This document shows positions 11,312-21,840 of a stretch of 64,000 bases of DNA, in pieces. The first letter of the stretch is position 1. Each line of letters opens with the position of its first letter. The stretch covers positions 154,968,334-155,032,333 of the forward strand of contig NC_073692.1 of the NCBI RefSeq assembly GCF_029784155.1, written 5' to 3'. The DNA is from Uranotaenia lowii (taxonomy: Eukaryota; Arthropoda; Insecta; Diptera; Culicidae). Made by a program: the position numbers and the translations under genes. The notes below the pieces were generated by a model. That model worked only from the letters and a program-made list of their open reading frames with translations, searched no databases and was not told where the DNA came from.

Positions 11312-11666
11312 GTACATTATTCCTTTTGTCATCGGAATCGGCGAATTGTGTTACAGTTGGTGTTCGGACCCGTCAACGGGAGAGAAACACCTGCTATGGC
11401 TAAAATGTAAGAAGATAGTTAATCTGTTTCCAAAATTATTGTAACAATTGACAGAACCTAATTGATTGGTTTGATTTCAGGAACCGGTGCTGAACAGAGT
11501 TAACGAACCTGGAACGGTCGCTGCGGTTCTCGATCAGACCGAAATTCTGCATCAGATGTTGGCCGCTTATGATCCAAACGGTACCCGGTCAAAGAAGATT
11601 GAGAGTTTCTGGCGGAAGAAAAAAACTCACAAGCATCTACTGAAGCGAAGCTATGGATGCGTTTAA
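11312..11666 (+). CDS. two-exon short ORF with poly(A) signal (unknown product)
   Basis: Exon 11312-11406 follows a TTCTATTTCAG acceptor and precedes a GTAAGA donor. Downstream, a long basic open frame runs to TAA at 11664-11666, with AATAAA at 11698. The frames join without a stop if the acceptor used is the AG at 11496-11497; the stronger AG at 11480 would give a stop. A further upstream exon ending TAC before GTACAA near 11065 is in phase but contains one TAA. The C-terminus is lysine/arginine-rich, with a WRKKK motif and ...RSYGCV at the end. No family was recognised. It resembles the mini-units of elements C, D and F but has no confirmed TIRs around it. Confidence 0.4.
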
Positions 11667-12011
11667 ATCGTTTCTTTCATTACCTTTAAATGATATAAAT
11701 AAAGATTTAATTATTGCGACAATAATTTTTTTCTAAGAAATTCTTTTCAAATTTACTTTTGCAGAGAAATTTCCAAAATGCATGGACATCCCCATGTCAA
11801 AATATACAGAATTGACTAACTGGCTGAAAGCTTTCGAATGTATAAAAGCTTTTTGCTCACGCTCTGTGTAAAGCGCCCAAACATAAAACTAAGTGGAGAC
11901 ACTTTTCTCGAATCTGTATGGATTTCTATACAGAACAGAGTAACTTTGTTTACCGTGAACGCTTGGCTACACGCTTTTAAACTTTTAGCTATCTTTGACT
12001 GTTTTTTATTC

Positions 12012-12899
12012 CACGGAAAATAAAAAAAAAGGTAAAATTTACCTTTTTGCGAGGTGAATTTTTTCCACCCCTCTTTCGAGGTAAATTTTACCTTTTTTCA
12101 TTCACCTAGCAAAAAGGTAAATTATACCTTTTTTCAATTCACCTAGCAAAAAGGTATATTTTACCTTTTTCGCATTCACCTAGCAAAATAGTAAATAATA
12201 CCGTTTTCCCATTTACTGATTTAAAAGGTAAATGCTGGTTGGTTTGATTGGTTTCTTCAATAAGAATTAAAAAAATACAAAATTCTATCAAAAATTATAT
12301 TTATTGGAGATAAAAAGGGACTGGTAATTCGGCTTCGCGTTCTTCCGAGCCGCCATGGCCGCTGAATACTCCTCCGTTGCGTACATTCATGACATCCTCT
12401 GTTCGGCTAATCCGGTCAGGTTCGGCTTTTCCGGCTGGAGGATGACGTGGAATACACCTATAAGCTCTATGGGTCGATCTGAAACAAAAGCAATGAATTA
12501 TGACGAGAACCAGCACAACAAAATGATATCTAAGAAAACACTTACCATTCTATTCCGATTTTCACATATTATGCACAAAGCATAACTTGTTCCTGAATGA
12601 CAAAACAGCTTAACCTCAATAAACGGGTTCGGCGAATAGTCACTTTTTTTCGAGAAGAATTGTACCGTTTTGTTAAGCTCAATCCAGGTCAACTTCACCT
12701 CGCGACGAGGTAAGTTTTACCTTATTTGGTTTTACCTTTTCCTTGGTGAATTGTACGTTTTTTCCAACCTCGATTCAGGTAAATTTTACCTCGCTGTGAG
12801 GTGAGTTTCACCTCGAAGAGGTAGAAGCTACCTTTTTGGCTTTCACGATCGTTTACCTTGGCTATCTCGGTAAATTTTACCTATTTATTATTTTCCGTG
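12012..12899 (-). mobile_element. word-tiled DNA element A, copy 2
   Basis: The ends are CACGGAAAATAA and TTATTATTTTCCGTG. Outer flanks are TTC on both sides, although copy 1 suggests a 2-bp duplication, so the exact target duplication is unsettled. Subterminal zones repeat GGTAAAATTTACC and AGGTAAATTTTACCT. The minus-strand interior carries a spliced unit with intact signals. It is closely related to A1 (5223-6287) in ends and interior. Confidence 0.8.
12300..12700 (-). pseudogene. spliced mini-unit of element A copy 2
   Basis: On the minus strand, an exon ending AGAATG at 12546 precedes a GTAAG donor. A 67-bp intron (12545-12479) ends TTTGTTTCAG. Exon 2 runs to an AATAAA at 12305-12300. 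The longest exon-2 frame ends in a TAA that lies inside that AATAAA. The conceptual junction gives an early stop in every frame of this copy. In copy A1 one of the stop-forming positions is CAG rather than TAG, so A2 looks mutated. Function unknown. Confidence 0.4.
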
Positions 12900-13517
12900 T
12901 TCAGGTTTTCAAAAATGTTACACGCAGAAAAAACTTGTACCAAGTTGACACAAAAAAGAAATACTACTCCTTCGAATCACGATTCTAGTGATCTTTGAAT
13001 CTAAATTTTATATCTTAGATTTAAAAACTTTTTTTATCGAAAAAAGTTGAAACTATTAGAACTCAAGACAGCCTACGCGACCGGTAAAGCTTCAAGGAAA
13101 GCTAGGCAGAAAAAGCGAAAGATTCAGTCGTGAGCGGGACTACGAGAGCAGATATATAGTATATCTATATCTATATAGTATGTATAGTATAAGAAGCAAT
13201 ATTATTCACTTTTACACGGTAATTTTTTAGAAATAATCTTGTTTTTTGTTGAAAAACACAAGTGGTGCTATTCTTATTTCGCACCCTTTTTCCATAGTTT
13301 TGGTCCTCAACGCCAATTGCAAAGTCCAAAAAAAGTAAACTTATGCTTGATTTATCCGTTAAACAATGCAAAACAATATAGAGAAGAAAATTTTGGTGAT
13401 TTTCAAACATTCATATTTTAACAAGCAAAACACATAGTGGTGCTATTTTTATTTCGCTCACTGTATGTATCTTATTTATGATTACAGTTTCAGATTTAAG
13501 ATTTAGATTTAGATATC
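12900..13517. other. unassigned DNA
   Basis: Begins with a CACGCAGAAAAAAC motif near 12922 that could be one end of another CAC-type element; no partner end was found. A TATAG/TATCTA simple repeat lies at about 13148-13192. Confidence 0.35.
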
Positions 13518-13690
13518 TGTGGAAACCACATAATGCCAAAGTGACGATTATGGAACGTCCACGGTGTATAGGCACGGGAGAGGTCCATTATGATAGCGAT
13601 ACCTAACGACGAACTCATGACGAGCGCCCGTGTCCGTAGATGTGCCATACAATATGCACTGCGGTTCACATATTGAGCTTGACCCACACA
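13518..13690. repeat. 173-bp repeat Z, copy 1 (empty site of element C)
   Basis: Matches 15717-15769 plus 16619-16740 as one uninterrupted stretch. At the point where copy 2 carries element C, this copy reads GGTGTATAGGCACG with a single TA. It is therefore a natural pre-insertion site. Confidence 0.9.
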
Positions 13691-14465
13691 TTCACCCTCC
13701 TCTCCGGAAAAAATGAAGAAAAAATAAATCAGACAGATATTTTATACGCATTTTCACTGGTTTTCGAGCATAGGGTTTTAAGCTCAAATATGCGATTTAT
13801 GAGATGTGTATGTTGCATTGTTCATTCAAATTGAATGACTATCACTGCTTTAGTCTTCTAACTAGAATAATTACACCTCAACTAAACGACACCATGGAAA
13901 TCAGACATTCAGAGTTGCCATTTCTCTTAAAATTTGATCGATTCGGTTAAGTTATGAACAATTATTCACAAACTAACAATTTTCAGTTGGCATATGTTGT
14001 CGTCCTAAAAAGATTTAAATATTCTCTTCGAAAAGCAAAACATTTACTTTCATTTCACTTTGAATTCTGGCATTTTTTTTTACAGATTTTTTTATTTCTC
14101 TGTGCCGATAATTTGGGCAACGTTCACCAATCAAAATGTTACCTGCCTTGCTAGGGATTTTGTTTCATTTTGGTTAAACTCGAATTGATGAGCAACAACT
14201 TCTGCTTGGTTGCATACGCAACTACTAGTGCTTGATCAACCAAGCGAAATTTCGGTCACAGCAAATCTGTGCTAGCACGTGGCGCAGGCAGGTAAGGTTG
14301 CATAGGCGCAGCGTAATCCACAAATATAAATCTGAACAGTTAACAAAAGCTCTTTCATTGCGCAACACACTTTATTTGTATAATTTGTAAAAATTAAGCA
14401 GACGCGACATAATTGAATTCGCATTCCCGAGAAGTCGCAATAAATTGTTATGACTGCTTTATTTC
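13691..14465. other. unassigned DNA
   Basis: AT-rich, without RNA gene, TIRs or convincing ORF. Short GC-rich patches near 14270-14330 already contain GGCGCAG-like words and may be decayed satellite. Confidence 0.35.
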
Positions 14466-14469
14466 ACAG

Positions 14470-15595
14470 CACACTTAGTTTGCATTAGGTGCATTTAGCT
14501 CACAGCACTTACAGTACAGCAACGCATAAACTAGGTACAGCTCACAGCACGCATTCAGGCGCAGCCCATTTGGATTGCTTATGCGCAGCGTATAGTTCGC
14601 TATCAGGCAATTCCACAACCCACATTCAAACTTAGCCCAATTGGCTCGCATACGGTGCAGCACATAGCTCGCATTCAGGCGCAGCCTATTTGGCTCCCGT
14701 TTGGCGCAACACGTAGCTCGCTTTCAAGCGCGGCACAATACGTCCACATCTATGAACAGCCCTTAAGCTTTCAACTAAGCGCAGCTCAGTTAGCTCGCAA
14801 GTATAATTTGATCACAGTTGCAAAACTTTTGCTATTTGGCGCAGCTCTTTCAGCTCGCAATTTAGCGCAGCCCTATCGGCACGCAGAGGCAGCTCATCCA
14901 GCACGCAATTCGGCGTAGCATAGAATGATCGCAGGCGCAGCTTTTCCAGCTTGCAATTTGGCGCAGCTAATTCGGCTCGCAAGCGCAGCTTATCCAGCTC
15001 GCAATAAGGTGCAGCAAAGGATGCTCGCAGGCGCAGCTCTTCCAGCTCGCAATTTGGCGCAGCCCTATCCGGCTCGCAAGCGCAGCTTATCCAGCTCGCA
15101 ATTCGGCGCAGCACAGTTTGCTCGCAGGCGCAGCTTTTCCAGCTCGCAATTTGGCGCAGCCAATTCGTCTCGCAAGCGCAGCTTATCCAGCTCGCAATAC
15201 GGCGCAGCAAAGAATGCTCGCAGGCGCAGCTTTTTCAGCTCGCGATTTGGCGCAGCCAATCCGGCTCGCAAGCGCAGCTTATCCAGCTCGCAATTCGGCG
15301 CAGCACAGTTTGCTCGCAGGCGCAGCTTTTCCAGCTCGCAATTTGGCGCAGCCAATTCGTCTCGCAAGCGCAGCTTATCCAGCTCGCAATACGGCGCAGC
15401 AAAGAATGCTCGCAGGCGCAGCTCTTCCAGCTCGCAATTTGGCGCAGCCCTATCCGGCTCGCAAGCGCAGCTTATCCAGCTCGCAATTCGGCGCAGCACA
15501 GTATGCTCGCAGGCGCAGCTTTTCCAGCTCGCAATTCGGGCGCAGCACAGTTTGCTCGCAGGCGCAGCTCTCTAGGCTCGCAATCCATTACCGCC
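14470..15595. repeat. 96-bp higher-order satellite built from ~24-bp subunits
   Basis: The phrase GGCGCAG...CTCGCA recurs about every 24 bp. Four subunits of about 26, 23, 25 and 22 bp form a 96-bp higher-order unit. Unit starts are seen at 14934, 15030, 15127, 15223, 15319, 15415 and 15512. Units before 14930 are increasingly degenerate. Because 96 is divisible by 3, several frames on both strands stay open for 130-216 codons; these are composition effects and not genes. Confidence 0.9.
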
Positions 15596-15769
15596 AATGA
15601 CATGGCTTAATTCATTCAAATGATATTTGAAAATATCATATTTGTTACTAAACCACATGACAAAAATTTGTAACTCAATTTTGGCCCAAAAATCGGCTCC
15701 TGGAAGGATCGCCAAATGTGGAAACCACATAATGCCAAAGTGACGATTATGGAACGTCCACGGTGTATA

Positions 15770-16618
15770 CACACAAAACTTTCGGGGCTCCACTTAGCAA
15801 AATTTCGCTGTTACTTTCCGTTAGCAAAAATATTTTTTTACTGTTCAGTTAGCAAAAAGCTACATTTACTTCATTTTAGTAATAAAAAAGGTCATTTTAC
15901 TTTATTTTAGTAAAACGAAGGTTTTTCAGCCGCTTTGTTCACAGACAGCAGCCGCCGCGCCAGTTGGGAGAAAAACAAAAAGCTGTCGCGATTAAGTGCG
16001 GTTCCGGATGTTCGTTGGTGGTGGTTCTTGTGGTGGCCAACTCCACGACGAAATTGTAGCTGAATCAACACCGAATGCTTACAGGTAAGGTCCGATCTTA
16101 ATGTGTTCAGATTCTTCAATTTTTTAATTACTAATTTGTGTGTTTGTTTTTTTTTTCTACCAGGTTAAAACTGCAACATGAAACCCGCAACAGTCCGGCA
16201 ATGAAGAAGAACCACAACTGGAATTTCAACAAGCTGCATCCGGCAAACACCCCGGTGCTTTCTTTGATGAAGGTGGCATGCGTTCCCAGGATCGGAACTT
16301 CCATTTTACGAAAAGTGTGAAAATATAATTTAAAAATATGAAAAATAAATAATAAGTGAATGAAATTTGTGTATTCTATTCAATAATCAAACATTCCCCT
16401 GATTCTCCAGAGAAAAAATAACAAAACATTAAATTACGGATCCGGGAAATCTTTTTCTCCGGTTTTTGCTAGAAATTTGAGTAAAAACTGCGGCGGCTAA
16501 CTTTTTTCCTGTTTGCTAAAATTTTAGTTAAAAAATATTGCTAAATTGATTGCTAAGTTTCTAGCTGGTCAAATTTGAGCAAAATTTTGCTAAATTCCGG
16601 CCTCGAAAGTTTTGTGTG
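15770..16618 (+). mobile_element. word-tiled DNA element C (TSD TA, proven by empty site)
   Basis: The 849-bp element has perfect 15-bp inverted ends: CACACAAAACTTTCG at the left and its complement at the right. TA lies at 15768-15769 and 16619-16620. Subterminal zones repeat TTAGCAAAA and TTTTGCTAA. The empty site at 13518-13690 in the same window confirms both limits. The interior is a plus-strand two-exon unit with an uninterrupted reading frame and AATAAA. Confidence 0.9.
16008..16320 (+). CDS. two-exon 77-residue ORF in element C (unknown product)
   Basis: ATG at 16008 is the first methionine after an in-frame TAA. Exon 1 (16008-16084) ends ACAG before a GTAAGG donor. The 79-bp intron ends in a long T-rich tract and ACCAG at 16163. 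Exon 2 (16164-16320) ends TGA. The joined length is 234 nt, so the frame is exact. AATAAA follows at 16344. The N-terminus is glycine-rich. The C-terminal half is basic, with a KKNHNWNF patch and two cysteines in total. No signal peptide, transmembrane helix or known domain was seen. The exons are clearly GC-richer than the TIR zones. It could be an element-encoded peptide or a captured host gene fragment. Confidence 0.6.
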
Positions 16619-16759
16619 TAGGCACGGGAGAGGTCCATTATGATAGCGATACCTAACGACGAACTCATGACGAGCGCCCGTGTCCGTAGATGTGCCATAC
16701 AATATGCACTGCGGTTCACATATTGAGCTTGACCCACACAATATCAAAATAATATTTTC

Positions 16760-17190
16760 GGTTCAGATTTTAGATTAAGGTGTCAGATCTAGATCTTTAG
16801 TTTGAATTTCAGATTCAAAATTCAAATTGATATTTAAAAATCAAAATTCAGATCCAGCTTTAGAATTCAGAATTCTGATCCAGATTCAGAAATCAGATTC
16901 AGAATTCAGACTCAGATTTCCTATTATTCCGGCATTTCGGTAAAAGTTTCGCCGACTTGCCGAAACTAAAATTTACAAAATTTATCAGAATTCAGATTCA
17001 GCATTTAAAATTCTGAATTCAGAATCAGATTCATTCAGATTCAGTTTTAAGTTTCAGATTTGGATTTCAGATTCAGATCCAGAGTTCACATTCAAAACTG
17101 AAATTCAGAATACAAATTCAGATAAAAAAAATCAGAATTGAGAATTATAATACAAAATGCAGAATCAAATATTTCTTTTCGAATCAAAAC
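16760..17190. repeat. degenerate TTCAGATTCAGAATTCAG low-complexity tract
   Basis: Irregular repetition of CAGATTCAGAATT-like hexamers on both strands. It looks like an old, decayed simple repeat. Confidence 0.7.
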
Positions 17191-17945
17191 CGAAATGAAT
17201 TTCAAAAATAGTTATTTCAATTATTATGTTTGATGTGGCAATAATTTAATTATTTTCTTATTCAATGAATTAGCAACGTCTGGAATTTAATTACATCTTA
17301 CGGAGGTGTGTTCGTGAACATCTACTGAAACATTCTTGTATAACTTAAAAACTGCGGGACAAAGAGTTTAGTATGTGCATGGTCAAGCTTCTATTCCAAA
17401 TGCTCTTCGCTCTTTTTACCACCTTAGAATTTTCTTATGATCTTCTATCCGTCTTTCATTTCAACTCTTTAACCCTCATCGATAAAGCCGCGAATTAATT
17501 TCATAAAACAAATTCACGATGATTTCTCTTCTTATAAACTATTATTTAGTTCTGGTTAAAACCTGTCGACCATTTGAAATTCAAAGGACGGAAAGGTGAT
17601 GAGGTGAATAAAAACTGAGGAAATCTGTCACGTCCAGGGAGGTGGCAATCTAGTTCTTCTTTCGAACAAGAATCTACTTCTTTTTTCTATCCATCGGGAG
17701 AGACGTTTATGGTGTTTTCCTCTCAAAGCAGTACGAAGCCTAAAAAGTCAAAATTTCAACCAATGAGGAATCAGAATGATTGATGTGTTAGTGTGCTATC
17801 AACCATATACTTCTCTAGCATTTGACATTTAGTTCGGGTCCTTGACAGCAAAATGTCAGGTTTGTTATGGGCCCACAAAATCGTGGGCCCGTAATTTTGA
17901 TGGTTGTCAAATTCAATGACAAAGGATAGGGATGCCATCTCCCTG
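17191..17945. other. unassigned DNA
   Basis: No gene. One perfect short palindrome GGGCCCAC-6 nt-GTGGGCCC lies near 17869-17890. Confidence 0.4.
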
Positions 17946-19557
17946 CCCGAATAGCAAAGACCATGGTATTAAAATAAACGTACAATGATTTTCAATTTCA
18001 CAATGAATTTCATCGTAGTATCTAAATATTTTTCAACCGCTTTTAATTATGAAACCACCATAATTTTTAAAGTTACCGTACAATTCATCGTGAATATAAA
18101 ATATTTCATAGTTGTCGAAAAAAACAGAAACACGGTATTACAATATTTTTTTTGTGATTATTATTGTTACAGTGTACTTCATTGTGAAATGAAAATCTAA
18201 ACCATAAGTGAACATTGGTAAAATTTTGATAGTTTTACACATATATATTTTATCGTGTAGACCTTTTTTTCGAGCGCGCGCCATTTTTGTCTTACAATTT
18301 TTCGATAAATAATTTTTTGCGAAAATGCTGTATGGTAAGTTCGTTTTATGAATATGCTATAGGTTTATTGAAATTAATGTATTCACTCTCTTTCTGAAAG
18401 GTGAAACAAATAGTACTTCCTTTTGGGCGCCGTTCCTGGGGCAGCGGAAAAAGCTTTCGGTGAAGTGTGAGATCGGGAAGATGCCATCGGAAGGTACGAT
18501 TGATGGAATTCCTTGTCCCAAACTGCCTGGTATTAGCTCAACCCAGCTCAGCTCCTGGTCAACGGAAAGAACAGCGAAAACTTTGGTGGTGAGTACATTT
18601 CAAGAATAATTGTTTAATATTTGTTTATATTTATTATTAATTTGTTTTACAGTGGACATTCCAAGACGGGCAACTTAGTTCCGGTAAATTTGGCTCGGAA
18701 ACGGGTATGACCACACGCCGTATCGTACTGCTTCAAACCTGGATCACGCACACCGGAGAATGCGCCGCTTCCAGCCACGGTGGAAAAAAACCCCGACAGA
18801 AAACCGAGAATGGACGGCAACTCAGACATTTGCGAGTTATTGGGAACGATGACGGATTTGCTGCAATATATAGATTCTTGACAATTTAAGGAGTTTTGTT
18901 TTTCCACCTGGTGTTAGAAAAGTGCAAAAACAGTATTATTATAGAGCATTCATAAAATTTTAAAATTAAATAAAATTATTTCGAATTTCTATTTTAAATT
19001 AAACAGTTTGCTTAAGTTAATTCTTGTTTTGAGGAATTATATTCCTGATTGGTTGTGCTTTTAAATAAACGTTTATCATGTTTATTACAAAGCATAACTA
19101 ATCATGAATAAAATTCCTTGAAATAAGTATTAACTTAAGCAAACTATTCCAATCCATGAAAGTATAAATTATTCATGGTAAACCATGAAAGATTATGGTT
19201 GAAACAATACATACATACCATTGAAAAACCTTGATTTCCATCTTCGTTTAAACAATGGAAATAAACGGATTTTCATGGTTTTATTGTGAAAAAGTGGAAG
19301 CTGTTATCACCATGAACTTCATATTTTTGAGCTTCCAAATGTATGGGAAATCGCCATTTTTTTCATGGTCACGCTGCATAACAATACCCCTTTTTCATGG
19401 TTATTTTCGCCAAAACAGTGAAATGTATGGTCGGAAACTATGAATTCCAATGTACATTCACGGTATCGGAGACGATAATATGCATTGTGTAGACCATAAA
19501 ACTTATGGTTTGTGATTATGGAATTCATGGTTTTTTCATCGTACAATTCTATTCGGG
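17946..19557 (+). mobile_element. word-tiled DNA element F (TSD TG) with intact three-exon ORF
   Basis: The ends are CCCGAATAG at 17946 and the complement CTATTCGGG ending at 19557. TG lies on both outer sides (17944-17945 and 19558-19559). Subterminal zones are tiled with ACCATG, TTCATGG and AATTCAT-type words on both strands. The ends begin CCC rather than CAC, so F may be a sister family. The interior contains the best preserved mini-gene of the window. Element D2 starts 23 bp downstream. Confidence 0.75.
18325..18889 (+). CDS. three-exon 144-residue ORF in element F (unknown product)
   Basis: Exon 1 is only 10 nt (18325-18334, ATGCTGTATG) before GTAAGT. A 66-bp intron ends CTGAAAG at 18400. 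Exon 2 is 18401-18588. A GTGAGT donor and 64-bp intron end TTTTACAG at 18652. Exon 3 is 18653-18889, ending TAA. The joined 435 nt form a single frame of 144 codons plus stop. AATAAA lies at 18969. The product is basic, with a GQRKK patch early and a KKPRQK patch late, and has few cysteines. No catalytic motif, signal peptide or membrane segment was seen and no family recognised. A random 144-codon stop-free frame is unlikely, and the exact phase match across two introns strengthens the call. Confidence 0.65.
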
Positions 19558-19580
19558 TGGTCACGTCACGTTTGTTTCCG

Positions 19581-20831
19581 CACGCTCATTTTTTTATAAC
19601 CATATTTGGTTGAAAAATAACCATTTTTCGGGTTTTGCTGTAGAACTGTGAATATGGTTATTTTTTAAGAAACGATATGGTTAAAATTTAAACCATATTC
19701 GAAGTTTCGGAGCGTAAACCAAAAAATGGTTGAAAGTTTAACCTCAACTTGTTGGGCCTATTTTGTATTCGATTATTTGAATAGTCAAAATTTTGTTTTT
19801 TGTGGTGTTTTCTGAAAAAGTATAACAAGATAACTTATAAGTCATGAACAATCACGCGAAGAACAGAGCAGAAGAAAGAAGTTCGGAGCCGGAGGAAATC
19901 AATCATCCGGCCAAGCCACCCAGCTAGCAAATAGAGACTTGGCGAGCCGGTGCCGAGCAGCATTTCCCGGATCCGACCCGGCGAATCAACCTTTGGAACT
20001 GTTCAGGATGGATGGATGTATACCAGCAGACAAGAGCAAACAGAATTATACCGTGTGAGTGCACAGCGAACACCGAAATCCTAATTCCCGCATCCGGAGT
20101 TATGTTTTCTCAAGAGGCTAGACCAACTCTTAAGGCATCATGAAGCAATCTGCCAGTAAGTCTTTCTACTATTTTTTATCGACCGTAGAACCATGACCAT
20201 TTGCTTCCTTTTCAGCTCCACTGATTTGGCGGATCCGAAACTACGTTCGTTGTATGTTTCCGGAAACATTAAAATTCAGTTTAGGGAATCATTTTTTGCC
20301 CTGTCGTTTTCCAATATCATCAAGTAAGTTAGAACAAAAAAGGATTCTTAGTTTAATTTAACACCTTATTTTGCTTTTTAGTGCTCAGTTGGATTGGAAC
20401 AACAAGCACGCAAAGATGTTCAAACAGAGTTCGGTTGCACCTCGAAGAAAAATTTTCCCGCAATCAATCAATCCCGGACATGCATCTGATGATGGCAGCA
20501 TCAATTGAACTCGAACACAACCTCCCAACAAATTGTACATCACAATATACAAAATAAACTATTGCGAATTACTGCGTTTTTCTTAAATATTGCAGAATTT
20601 CCATTAAATTCGTTCATCGAAACAAACGGCTCTTTCAATTGAGGTTCAATTTTAACCATTTTTCAACATCTCCATAGAAATTTTATTCGGTTGAAAAATA
20701 ACCATATCCGAACTTCTCCCCTAGAAGTCATTTTATGACTTCTCATGGAGAACTCATAAAATGGCATTTCCCGGGAAAAGGTCAAAAATGGTTATTTTTG
20801 ATTCCTAAATGGTTTAATAATTTCTAGCGTG
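19581..20831 (+). mobile_element. word-tiled DNA element D, copy 2 (TSD CG)
   Basis: The ends are CACGCTCATTTTT and TTTCTAGCGTG, flanked by CG at 19579-19580 and 20832-20833. Subterminal zones repeat AAAATAACCAT and ATGGTTATTTT. The right zone matches the left zone of D1 inverted, including the TCATTTTATGA inverted pair. The interior is a three-exon plus-strand unit. The two D copies differ in target dinucleotide (TG versus CG), so TA is not required. Confidence 0.8.
20140..20557 (+). CDS. three-exon 99-residue ORF in element D copy 2 (unknown product)
   Basis: Exon 1 from ATG is 16 nt (20140-20155) before GTAAGT. A 60-bp intron ends CTTTTCAG at 20215. Exon 2 is 20216-20323. A GTAAGT donor and 58-bp intron end GCTTTTTAG at 20381. 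Exon 3 is 20382-20557. The joined 300 nt read as one frame, and its TAA stop lies inside the AATAAA at 20553-20558. A second frame is also open across exons 2 and 3, to a TGA near 20509, but lacks an ATG. Which frame is real cannot be decided here. No domain was recognised. A GC-rich leader of about 280 nt precedes the ATG. Confidence 0.5.
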
Positions 20832-20833
20832 CG

Positions 20834-21838
20834 CTATTTCAATCGGTTGAAGCTTCTAATCATGCCGAAACATTAAAAAAAGCAGCTGAAATAATGATTC
20901 GTCAGAAAGATTAAGCCAGAATATTTTATTGAAGTGTGATTTCTTCGGAAGGAGGGTTAATTTTAGAGAAACGATAAAGAAAAAAAATGAAAAGTCGGAA
21001 AATTTTCAACTGGTCATGTGTTCCGGACGGACGACGATGGCAGAAAAAATAAAGGCAAACGCTGCTGCTTCCAGGCACATCCATGGAATTGGGTTCGTGT
21101 TTCATATTTTATTTTCAATTCCTTGCCGTTTGTGTATGAGATGGACGTTTGCCTGATGCCGAAAGAATTTATCGTTTTATTGGGTGGTGGGAATTTTTTT
21201 TAATGAGAATTTTATGTATTCTTAAATGGGTCCGCACGTCAGAATGGGTTAGTTATGTTTGCGCCAATACCACATGGGATTGATGACGATGGTGCAAGTT
21301 GCTCGGCACAGTAAAGTTGCGCGCCAAAGAACGTTTCAGGAAAATCGGTAGGAAAATATATGGCAATATGGATTGGTCGGTTTTATGGTGTCATTTTTTT
21401 CGTTGGCTAAAGGTCGATGCAAGCTTTTAAATTGACAGAGATGAGCTCGAAACATCTAAATTGAAACGTGCAGAAGTCAAGATTTAGTCCTAACCAGAAA
21501 TGCTTTCAAGTGCTTGCGCTTTTTTTAGGGGAAAAAAGGTTCAAAGTTAACAACAATTTAACCGACCTAGCGCAAATAGCTTGAAATCGAAAATGGAAGT
21601 GTTTATAAAAAATTGAAAACTTCAGAAACGGGAAACGGAAGAACGAGAATACATAATACAAAATTAAAAACTCAAAATAAATTCTAGATAAAAACAGACT
21701 CCTCATGAGGATTCTGAAAAATTTTTAATTTAGAAATATTTACTTTCTTTCAAAGGTGTTAAATGAATCTTAACTAGGATAATGCGTTTTCGATGAATCA
21801 ATGTTGTCCGGCCATAAAGAAGTTCCCCCTAGTAAATA
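20834..21838. other. unassigned AT-rich DNA
   Basis: Only short overlapping frames (around 20930-21200). No splice-linked ORF or TIR pair was found. Confidence 0.4.
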
Positions 21839-21840
21839 TA

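Larger units (their letters stand above)
15717..16740. repeat. 173-bp repeat Z, copy 2, interrupted by element C
   Basis: The two halves 15717-15769 and 16619-16740 reconstitute copy 1 exactly after removal of 15770-16618 and one TA. Confidence 0.9.

Noticed and set aside
14934..15595. CRISPR-like regular repeat
   Set aside because: There are no unique spacers; subunits are contiguous and diverge gradually, and the context is eukaryotic.
14812..15600. Open frames of 132-216 codons on both strands
   Set aside because: They lie entirely in the 96-bp satellite. The period is a multiple of three, so frames stay open without selection.
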